Made by a program: the position numbers and the translations under genes. From Enchytraeus crypticus (Eukaryota > Annelida > Clitellata > Enchytraeida > Enchytraeidae): a stretch of DNA of 64,000 nt. The stretch lies in contig CAJHZI010000204.1 in the NCBI GenBank assembly GCA_905160935.1, positions 1,012,001 to 1,076,000 of the forward strand, given 5' to 3'. Below the pieces are notes generated by a model that had not been told where the DNA came from, searched no databases, and saw nothing but the letters and a program-made list of their open reading frames with translations. This document shows, in pieces, positions 33,071 through 42,970 of this stretch (positions within the stretch are counted from its first letter, which is position 1; each line of letters starts with the position of its first letter).

Positions 33071-33285
33071 TGCATATATGCATGTATGTATATTGGCATC
33101 TTTCTTTGTATTATTTGTATGTTTGTAAGTAAAGATTTACATGTATGCATGAATATACAGATGTAAGTAAGTATGATTTTTTCATTCATTGTGGTGCATG
33201 TAAGAAGTACTATGTATAATATTTGCATATATCAGAGGAGTGACGAAATGCTGTAAATAATAATAATAATAATAATAATAATAAT

Positions 33286-33600
33286 CGTCATCATCATTAT
33301 CATCATCATCATCATTCATCATCATCTTCCCTCGAATCATAGTTTAATCATAGTTTAACTAGATTCGGGATACGAATAGACTGCCTCAAATCCTCTCTGT
33401 CCTACACCACACCACCAGCCAATCCCCTATTTGAGACTTTTCCATTCGTTTAAATTTTTGTAGCAATTTCTGGAGCCTAGGCGCTCATCAACCGACTGCC
33501 CCTTCTGATGCTGGTATGGATCTTCGTGCTTTAGTCGCCTTCTACGACACGTGCAGTCACCGGTTGGTCAGTTCTTCTAACAACCCGGACACAATACGGG
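33286..33600 (-). mobile_element. SINE-A, full length, inserted in an AAT microsatellite
   Basis: The complete head CCCGTATTGTGTCCGGGTTG, the body and a long (GAT)n tail are present. AAT repeats lie on both sides (33256-33284; 33601-33686), so the target duplication cannot be told from the microsatellite. Confidence 0.85.
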
Positions 33601-33641
<41 letters not shown>

Positions 33642-33646
33642 AATAC

Positions 33647-33686
<40 letters not shown>
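33601..33686. repeat. (AAT)n microsatellite
   Basis: An AAT run between SINE-A and the LINE C-terminal fragment; another lies at 33256-33284. Confidence 0.95.
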
Positions 33687-33687
<1 letters not shown>

Positions 33688-34140
33688 TATTTAGTGCCCT
33701 GGTGCAACGATAAATGTGCCGTATGGGACGTCACGGTCATTGACACTATGGCAAACTCCTACCTGAATACGACTTCAGTCACAGCCGGGGGAGCTGCCGT
33801 TCATGCCGCCTCTAGGAAGTTGGATAAATACCGTGATCTGTCCTTAGGATATGAAGTTATTCCGGTGGCCATTGAAACCATGGGCCCGATGAATCCCGAA
33901 GGAGCTGACTTTATTAATGGCATAGGCAGACTTATTGCAGAGCAAACCGGCGATAAGCGAGAGACATCTTTTCTTTGGCAAAGGCTTTCCATGACTTTGC
34001 AAAGATTTAATGCAGTCTGCTTCAACAATTCTTTTAAGCCGATTGATGACATCGAGTAGCCGGGCGGCGATTCAGCACGTATTGCTTGAATCGTTTTTAT
34101 CAAACCCCAGGTTCTTTACACCGGGGTAAATATTTAAAAT
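33685..34140 (+). mobile_element. C-terminus and 3' UTR of a LINE with a restriction-like endonuclease tail
   Basis: A 124-residue open frame starts inside an AAT microsatellite and reads LVPWCNDKCAVWDVTVIDT, GYEVIPVAIETMGP, GIGRLIAEQTG and WQRLSMTLQRFN. From memory this matches the tail of R2/NeSL-like non-LTR proteins, where (R)PDG-x-PW and WDVT lie in the restriction-like nuclease region. The Arg-Pro-Asp part is missing, lost at the microsatellite junction. The stop is at 34057-34059; a short 3' UTR with a hairpin-like CCCCAGGTT/CACCGGGG follows. Confidence 0.65.
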
Positions 34141-34159
34141 TATAATAAAAATAATAATA

Positions 34160-34330
34160 ATAATAATAATATGCCTTTCTGTGGTAGCACCTGTCCATTG
34201 CACTCCAGCGCTTTAATGCTGTCTGCGTTCATGGCACATTTTCGAATGCGGCCTCCCAGAGTGTACAGGAATTATTTATTTAAAAAATTTCTTTTTAGTC
34301 TTTCTTTTAATTAAATAAAGTCCATCTTTC
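34160..34330 (-). repeat. Dispersed repeat D, second copy
   Basis: Reverse complement of the 16585 copy with about 80-85% identity by eye across the core and the A-rich AAAAGAAAGA side. Confidence 0.65.
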
Positions 34331-34394
34331 ATCTTACTTTAGCTCAGGGCCTATGCAGTCTTTGGCATGATATAATAATGATAATAATATTAAC

Positions 34395-34470
34395 AGATAT
34401 ATTCAACACGTATTGCTCGAATCGTTCCAATCAAACATCGAATTCTTTACACCCGGGCTAAAATTTTAAC
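34395..34470 (+). mobile_element. Second copy of the 3' UTR of the 33685 element
   Basis: It repeats CACGTATTGCTCGAATCGTT, ATCAAAC and TTCTTTACACC(C)GGG in the same order as 34074-34130, then an A-run. Confidence 0.7.
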
Positions 34471-34984
34471 AAAAAAAAAAAAAAAAATAATATAATATTA
34501 CTATTAATAATAATCATGATAACAATTATAACAATAACCTCCGATAATTTCTATAGAAGTTTCATGGCCAGTGCTCAGTCTTCGAGACTGCTTTACAGGC
34601 TCCAGGCAGTTTATTAAGAATCCTCTCCATAGTATAAAAGATTATATGCTTATTATTTAAGTATTCGTATATACGATATTAATATTACATATATTAATCT
34701 TTCATGTATTTGGTGATAATTCATTATCGAATTGTACAGTACATAAATTTTGTGTCGCGTTACACATCAATTCGCAGCATATAACCTAATTTTATTTATT
34801 AGTCAATTAAAATGTAGCTAACCGCTTTATAAATTACGTTTACGTTTAATTTCCCCAAGGCTAAACGAAATCTATAGACTAATGTATTTACATCTTGGAA
34901 ATGCATTATTATTGAAGTGTTAAGCATTTATTTCCAAATTGTGATAATGCTTAACTAGTTTACACTAATGCAATATATATATAT

Positions 34985-35125
34985 ACTTCGGACTGATTTT
35001 CTGGATTTTGGAATTTGCACCGTTTTGGACCTTCTTTTGCTCGCCGGCTTCATTTTGTCTCAATAGTGCTCGATGTTGTCATTGATGACTGTCGCACTCT
35101 AATAGTTGTTATTATTATTATAAGT
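34985..35125 (+). mobile_element. CR1/L2-type LINE 3' UTR fragment
   Basis: About 140 bp close to identical to 44465-44604 (CTGGATTTTGGAATTTGCAC, GCTCGCCGGCTT, GATGTTGTCATTGATGACTG), ending in (ATT)n. The truncated 5' end abuts an AT tract. Confidence 0.85.
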
Positions 35126-36129
35126 GCGAAGCTTTTTAGAAGGAATTTACATCTTGGAACTCTAAACTAGCAGAAAGTTTGAGTAAAAGTCCTGTCATCT
35201 TGCTATACAGTATACAATAGGCATATAGTGTATAATACTATCATATTTTTAACAATTCCATCAGATAAATACAGAGCCAGGTGTCTCTAAAGAGACAAAC
35301 TACACAATCAAAGCAAAACAGAAGACACATAATTATTTTCCCAGATAATAGTCAAATAAAATATACACTGTATATGGATTTAGGAATATTTTACATCCAA
35401 GTAATTAAAATTGTTTTGAACTTGGGATAATAAAAAGATGTTAACAGGGCTAGTGATTAATATGCATATATGAATATATATGTATACTTGTATGTGTTTG
35501 TATATATGTATATGTATGTGCATGTATGAGTATGTATGTATGTATGTGCATATGTATGTATGTATATATTCGATATTTGTCGCACTTTTTGCTATTAATT
35601 TTTGCTATTGAATGATATTTACATTTTACTTCTACTTGTTCGCTTGATAGTTTTGTAATTTTGTCTTTTACATGTATATTTGTCAATCATTGAATTGGTG
35701 AAATTAGAATAAATAAAAATGGCCATATGTATGGTTATTTTGCAGTGAACATATTAATCGATCTAGGAATGGCATTGTATCTGATACGATTTAGCTAAAA
35801 TGATTCAATGAATTAAGATATAAGCCCAATGATTAGTAAAGAAATCTTGAAATCCATTGCAGTCAATATCACATTTTTGTGGCTTCAGTTGAGAAATATG
35901 TGCTACATTTCAAATAATTTAGCAAAATATTAAATAGACACGCATTATTTTTAAAATTATTTCTCATGCTATGTCAGCTACCCTTTAGAAGAGATCAACT
36001 ATAGATGCATTTAACTTAATAGGTGATTAAGAAGAAACCTAGAAATAATTGAAAACAAATTAGAGGTTTGCTTAAAATTAAATGCTCTATGACAATTTTC
36101 GTACATATTTATCCTCTGTGTCAACTTGT

Positions 36130-36265
36130 TGGTAAAAAAGCTGGTAAATGAAAATGTTAACGTCAGTTTCCTCACTTGAAAGCGATGGCAGTGACGAGCG
36201 AGCCCAGATTTTAAACCCGCACATATTGATCCGCGGTCGAATATCTTACCGAAATCGCAACAGGC
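36130..36265 (-). mobile_element. tRNA-derived SINE (family T)
   Basis: Minus strand: CGATTTCGGTAAGATATTCG, ACCGCGGATCAATATGTGCG, then CAGTGAGGAAACTGACGTTA-like tail (AAGTGAGGAAACTGACGTTA). Confidence 0.75.
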
Positions 36266-36834
36266 AACGTAGTGCTCTTATAGTGAGCGGCCTACTAAGT
36301 GATATTAGTAGGAATAAAGGCCTTGAATCTTCCACTTGTAAAAACACTAGAAAGAGAGATATATAATTTTTCGTGATTGTAAATCATTTCCATATACTTT
36401 TATTTCTCTAATTCAAAGTTACATTTTATTAATATTTCATTTAAATATGGGCCTTTCATTTATATGACTAATAAATGAAATCAATAGAAAATTGCGTTGG
36501 GTGCTGTTACCTCTGAGTATTTAAAGGCTAAGCACAAACTATAGTGAATCGTCATAAACAATTATATCTATAACTTTCAATAGAACATCTTAAAGCCATC
36601 AGTTAGCCTTTAGTCAGTTTTCTACTGTATGTTAGCAGTCCTGTGACTGTTTAAAATTTGACTCACGTATTAGTTCGTACGGGAATTTTTATCAGGAACT
36701 TAAAGAAAATCCATTTAAAATTTTATGATCCATCTAACGCTCTCTCCACACTAAGCTATTTTTACATTTTTCATCACATTCAATACCAAAATGTTCACGG
36801 TTATAGTTGGCAAGTCATATCTATGCACCACTTG

Positions 36835-36975
36835 TTCAACAGCTTTGATAATGACTACTGGTTCAGCAGTTATTATTTCGACTATTGGTTCAGTAGCTTT
36901 GATTATTACTACTGGTTTAGTAGATTTGATTATCACTTTTGTTTCAGCAGCCTTGATTATGACTATTGTTTCATG
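36835..36975. repeat. 21-bp-period minisatellite
   Basis: Diverged units around CTACTGGTTCAGCAG and TTTGATTATNACTA, paired into roughly 42-bp units. Confidence 0.75.
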
Positions 36976-37189
36976 ACTACTAAAGGTTGGTAGGTTAAAA
37001 GTTGTGTCAAACCTTTTTGACTGCATAGTTTTGAGGTCAAACAGAAGTTACGCATAGAAGTATCTAACTAGCTAACTCTAAATATGCAATTCGCTAAATG
37101 TTGATATATTAGCACGTTATATGAGTATATATTTGATTCTTTTGGAATTATCTCTAGTTCTTTTATTTCTCTAAAATTTCTCAACTTTA

Positions 37190-37333
37190 GCCACTGGCTG
37201 GAGCCAGTGGCGAAGTCGGTAAGATACTCGATCGCGGATCAGTATGTACGGGGTTCAAATCCTGGGCTCTCCCGTCACTGATATCGCTTTAGAGTGAGGA
37301 AATTGACGTTAACCTTAGATTTACCAGCTTTAC
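37190..37333 (+). mobile_element. tRNA-derived SINE (family T), best copy
   Basis: A complete copy: terminal hairpin GCCACTGGC/GCCAGTGGC, A-box TGGCGAAGTCGG, B-box GGGTTCAAATCC, then CCGTCACTGATATCGCTT and the tail GTGAGGAAATTGACGTTAAC. Confidence 0.85.
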
Positions 37334-37896
37334 TTCTACGTATATTTCGTTTCGGCATCTAATGGGTTATTTTCTGTCTATTATGCTTTCGTTATAACTG
37401 AGTATATCGTATTTTCACACAGTGCTATTTTCATTTTTCCTACATGTATTTTATGTAGGACTTGACCAAAAATTATGTTGTATATGTTTTGCAGGAAATA
37501 CGTCTGCACCTTTACTAACTGATATTGTTTTAATTAAGATTTAATTTATAATCAAAATCATTGAAATGTACGTGTAGGTGGCATATGCTGATTATATGTA
37601 ATATTTACATCCCTGTGATTCCTAGACACTCTCTCATAACCTTTGTCTTCTTTCTATTAATCTTCATGCCGTACATAATTGCTATGACATTCAGACCATC
37701 GCTACTAAGAAGCATACCTTGATCTTCTGCAAACCTCACATCTCTCAGCGATTTAAATTAAATAACTATTCCTTCCTCAATAACTTCCATCGGCTCCATC
37801 ATTGCCACCTCGGCATAGTTGTTCAACCTTTCATAGTTTTCGCTACTTTGCATGAAAATATTTGCAATCGTGACCATAAACTGCTTATGATTAATT

Positions 37897-37940
37897 GTTT
37901 ATTAATCACAAATTAATTAATCAATTTGTGATTAATAAAC
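37897..37940. repeat. Perfect hairpin, 18-bp arms
   Basis: GTTTATTAATCACAAATT (37897-37914) and its exact complement (37923-37940) with an 8-bp spacer. Confidence 0.9.
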
Positions 37941-38173
37941 TCCTGAGGTAATCTTGTCGATGCAGTATGACTCTAAGGCGGACCTGTGGATTAATGTGAT
38001 TAATCTGTTAATTGCCTTTGGGCCTGTATATCTATTTTTCACGTCGTTATTTGAATACTGTACAATGTCGTTGTAATTTTCGCGAAAATTAAATCATTCT
38101 ATCCATCAATCTATATTAGATCATATCTAATTCAATAGAAAAACAAATCAAAACGTTTCTCATGGAAGATCTA

Positions 38174-38179
38174 TTTATT
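38174..38179 (-). terminator. Candidate poly(A) signal of the light-chain gene
   Basis: AATAAA on the minus strand about 490 bases beyond the stop codon; the first clean hexamer I noticed. The 3' UTR length is a guess. Confidence 0.25.
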
Positions 38180-38667
38180 ACAATGCTCTCGCAAATATAT
38201 CAAATGCAGAACAATAATTATTGGCAATAATTATCAGCTTTGGCAATGCTGCCATTCATGCGGGTGTGCTGGCATTAAGATGCAACACATTTACAGATCT
38301 GAGATGAGTCGCCGGTACGGCTTCTAAGTGCTTGCTCACACGTAACATAGGAACAGGCCTACGCGAAACAAGTTAATAGCTACATTAACAGCTTAGTTCA
38401 AATTGGGGAAGTCTCAAAATAAATCGTTTGCAGAACGCTTCAACAAACGCCATTATGAGATTTTTCTCATTTAATTTCTCAATAAGATACTCAGTATCGT
38501 TAAAGAATTACTTGCACTTTACCATATGCATGTATGTACAAGGTAATACGAGCAGTGAGCACAGCTTGAAGTATAGTTGGAAGAGCGGTTTGCATTTTTG
38601 GTGATTTAGTTCGGATAGCTGGTGTTTGGTTGAAATCCTGCTTGATTGTCCATTATAATTAATTAAT

Positions 38668-38717
38668 TTACTTCTTGCGCTCATCCGGGGGTCCAGCCAT
38701 AACCTTCTTTATGAATT
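38668..38717 (-). CDS. Myosin essential light chain, exon 6 (C-terminus)
   Basis: After the acceptor TGTTTTCCAG the exon reads [16 protein letters not shown] and stop TAA (38670-38668). KKVMAGP is the usual C-terminal signature. It was located by family signature and phase, 6 kb beyond exon 5. Confidence 0.93.
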
Positions 38718-39599
38718 CTGGAAAACATAAACAGAAAACAGATTAGGTCGTCATCCAAATACTCACTAAGTCAAATCATTTATAATACATTTAAGTACAA
38801 ATATATTCCATCTCAGGCAGTTTATAACTAATACTGCATTTAATGGTATATTTCGGTTTTTTAAAGTTTGTTTGTTTCAACTCTAATTAGTTTAATCAAT
38901 TTTGATTGGTTTTGCACATACACATAAGAAGTACATGGGTGAGATGAAGGTATTAGCTGGCCTACTTGTTGGTCTCAAGTTCTTCAGAAAAAAAACATAT
39001 CTGAATACAATGCAATCTTACTTTGTTGTAATTATTACGCAATATTTTTGAATAGCTTCTTTGAGTATCAGCAGTCGAGTATTAAATATGTATAGTATGG
39101 TACGCTATAAACAAACACTATAAACCAAATAAGCTCCAAGTACGCTATAAACCAAATAAATAATTAAATAAATAAATACTCTGATGCACAGGGAGACCAA
39201 AGTCTTATTTAACGTGAGTTTCTTCTCTCAAAAGCTTAAAGGTATAAGTTTTAAATTACATATTCACTGCAAATACTTCAGTGAAGACTAAACTCTTTAG
39301 TACCAATTGCTGAAACTAATATAATATAAATGCTTGCCGGTGTTGTATTTGGGCAAGTGAAGAATAGACCAACCGTAAATTGCACTCATTCTAAGAAGCG
39401 ACTGAAGAAAGCCAAAATGAAATCACCGCAAAAGTCATATTATTCCAAAGATATAGGCTACATAAAATTGTGGGTAAGGCACAACAATTTGTGAATGGAT
39501 TTACTCGTTAATCGATGCAGTTCTTTTATGAAGCGCGAAAGTTGAATGCGATTAAAAATATTGATCTTGGATCTGCCATGCGGAAGTACACTTGTGACT

Positions 39600-39661
<62 letters not shown>

Positions 39662-42600
39662 TATGACGTTACTAAAATAATTCTTCAGAATTACCTATAA
39701 GACAATCATTATTGGTTTCTATAAGTTTCTTATGACATTTTTAAACTTTGTCGATGGATAAAAAGCAGATGCTTACTATTATATAACTTTATCAATGTTT
39801 TATGATAGTATCAGAGGTTTAATGTTAACCAATTATGATTGAAACAGCGATTTGGCCATTTGCCGAAAAGCTGTTAATGCTTATATTAACGTCAGTTAGC
39901 AAGCTGATATGATACCTGCTAATTTTATTTCATATGTTGACATCCTATGATTGTACAAATCATATGTTAAGTTAGTTGTGAGTGTGTAATAATTCTTATT
40001 TATAATTCAAACTAAATCCCTAAGATATGGCATGAAGATTAATATAAAAAGACCAAGGTTATGAGAGTGTCCAATAATAATGGTAAAGTTAGTAACACAA
40101 TAAATGGTACGAAATTGGAACAGGTAAGGAGTTTCAAATATTTGGGTCATACTATAACCGATGATGGGAAATGTGAGACAGAAATATGCAGTAGGATTGC
40201 ACAAGCAAAAGCGGCCTTTGGTAGTAGAAAAGAACTATTAACAAAAGTCTAAAGAAAGACACAAAGATAAAGATAGTGAAAACTTTGGTTTGGACCATGC
40301 TATTGTATGGATGTGAGACATGGACCTTAAGGAAGGAAGATATTAGGAAACTGGAGGCATTGGAAATGTGGATTTGGAGAAGAATGGAGAGGATTAGCTG
40401 GACTCAAAAGGTTACAAATGAGGAAGTCCTGGAGAGAGTTGGCACAGATAGGCAGTTGATAAATGTATTAAGAAATAGGAAGAAGAGAGGGATAGGACAC
40501 ATTCTAAGGGGGGAAGGTCTATTAAAAGAGGTCATAGAAGGTAGAATGGAAGGAAAGAGAGGCAGGGGCAGGCCGAGATTAAGTATGTTAGATGATTTAA
40601 AGACCCACTCATATGTGGAAATGAAGAGGAAGGCGGAAGACAGAGAAGAGTGGAGGCGTTATGTACCATGGACCTGCCAGTAGGCAGTGCACTAAGAGAG
40701 AGAATTCAAACTAGTAATTATTGCTAATTATTATGGAGTAATTAAATAAATACGTAAAGTGTTGCATAAAACGCAACACTTCGTTTCAATATACCGTAGT
40801 ATTGACTCTCTAGCAAAGTCATCGAGTGGAGACGCAGACAATAAAGGCGGTCGGTATTATATTGTTTGCAATACATTGTATTGCATTAAACTGCATTATT
40901 GAATTACATTACATTGCATTGCGTTGCATTGTGTGACGTCACGATGCGCCACATCACATGATTTAAACTGTCTTGTATAGTATTGTATTATATCGTGTCG
41001 TATCGTACCATTTCGTCTCATATTTTATATTTTTTCATCTCTCTACTGCGTGACGTCATGTGTTGACAGGACTGTTTATTTATTGATTTAATATAAATAA
41101 ACAGAATTTAATGAGATTTAGCGTCTTTAGTGAATAGTTTTATACTTGATTAAGTTCACTGGCGTACTTTTGACTTAGTTCGTAGTTCTATGTTTTATTG
41201 TTAATCTGTTATATAGTTATTTTGTTGAAAAATCAATTTGCAGTTTTGACCGTTATTTTACCGTTATAGCTGATCCGTTACACGTTATTTTATATTGCTT
41301 TAGTGTTTAAATTGTTAAAGTTATAGTGTTTACGTTTTGATCGTTAGTTAATTATTGCATATTTGTATTTTTTATGTAATTTGTGTATAACTATATTGTA
41401 ATTTATATTGTACTTTCTGCATTGTTTACAATTACTGATTTGCCAGTTTTGTAAGCATGTTTCGATCGAGAATTCCGGTTAATTCTCTTCGAAGCAATAT
41501 TTCTCTTTGCTCTCTTAACATCCGATCCCTCTCTAACGCAGACCATATCATTGCTTTGCATGATTTGGCTGAGACTCACAAGTTTGACTGTTTTGCTATC
41601 AGTGAAACTTGGCTATCCTCTATAACCACTCCTTCTGAACTGATGTCTATTCTTCCTCCAGGTTATGATATGTTTATTGCAAATCGTGACTCTAGGATAT
41701 CTGGTGCTAAGGGTGGTGGAGTTGCTCTCCTACTAAGGAAGCCCTTTACCCTTCTTAGCAATGACTGTCATAAATTTTCTTCATTTGAAGCAATTTCAGT
41801 CACTGGTAAATTTAGCACATGAACTCTGCATGTTGTTGCAGTGTATCGACCACCATCTTCTTCCCCCTATGCCAAACCTTTCTCTCTCTTTTTATCGGAG
41901 TTTTCTACCATACTCTCCTTCCTTACTATTTCTAAATCAGACTTGTGATTACAGGTGACCTCAACATTCACCTTGATAATCCTCTTGATCCCTTAACTCA
42001 GCAGTTTAATACTTTGCTGTCCTCTTGTAATGCTGTTCAACATGTGAATGTTGCTACTCATATTGACAATCATACACTTGATGTTGTTATTACACCAAGT
42101 CTCTCTGCTATTGATCCTTTAAGTGTTACTATTTTATCTCACTCGCCGTCAGACCATTTTCCTGTTGTATTCACTTATAATCATGTTAAGCCAGATACTA
42201 TTAAAAATTCACCTACTGTTTCATTTAGGTGTGTAAATAACGTTGATCTTGATCTCTTTTGTTCTGATCTTGAAAATTCGACTTTGATCAAATCTCCTGC
42301 TAATGATCTTGATGAATTACTAAAACAGAATAACACTACTCTTTCATCTCTACTTGATAAGCATGCACCTCTAACTACCAAGAAGCTTAAGAAATCTAAC
42401 CCTTGGTATACTTCTGGTCTGAGAAAGCTAAAGGCTGCATGCTGTAGAGCTGAAAGAAAGTGGCGTCATACCCATTCAGATTTTTGGAAAACTGTTTCTA
42501 ATTTGCAACACAAGATTTATCGTACTGCTATTGCTAATGCTAAGAAAGAGTACTACTCTTCTTTGGTCCGTAAGGCTGTGAATGTCAAGAGTTTATGGAA

Positions 42601-42931
42601 AACCGTTAATGATCTTTTACATAGATCTATTTCTCCTTCTCTTCCTTCTACTCCTGTGGAGTCACTGCCTGAACAATTTTCTAAATACTTTACAGATAAG
42701 ATAAGCAATCTTAGAGAATCTATCACTCCAGCTCCTAACTCTACTCCTCATAATCCAGTAGACAATCATTCCAAAGATGAGCTTTCTAATTTCACTCCAG
42801 TTACAATTGATGAGATTACTAAATTAGTTTTAGACTCTCCAGCTAAACATTGTGACTTGGATCCTATCCCAACCTCTCTTTTAAAGAAGTGTATTCACAC
42901 ATACTTGCTCCAGTATTAACATTGATTGTTA

Positions 42932-42970
<39 letters not shown>

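Larger units (their letters stand above)
24857..38667. other. Intergenic region between the GT92 gene and the myosin light-chain gene
   Basis: No host exon could be supported in this 13.8 kb. The stretch is dense in repeats: tRNA-SINEs (25680, 28268, 36130, 37190), a SINE-B (26201), RTE-like LINE ends (26109, 28566), three minus-strand LINE 3' ends (29090-30860), AG/TA microsatellites (31417-31770), a satellite array (31875-32640), a tetranucleotide array (32800-33070), a SINE-A in an AAT microsatellite and a LINE C-terminus (33286-34140), and a plus-strand LINE 3' end (34985). Between about 35.2 and 36.1 kb and from 37.4 to 38.6 kb I see only AT-rich DNA and one perfect hairpin at 37897. Confidence 0.6.

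Noticed and set aside
32717-33166. Many open frames of about 100 residues rich in Tyr, Met, Cys, His
   Set aside because: They read a tetranucleotide microsatellite in all frames.
37190-37260. Possible tRNA gene
   Set aside because: A and B boxes are present but no full cloverleaf or acceptor stem; eight diverged copies with a common tail show it is a SINE.
40007-40204. 65-residue open frame on the minus strand
   Set aside because: It is antisense to the RTE-like LINE coding region.
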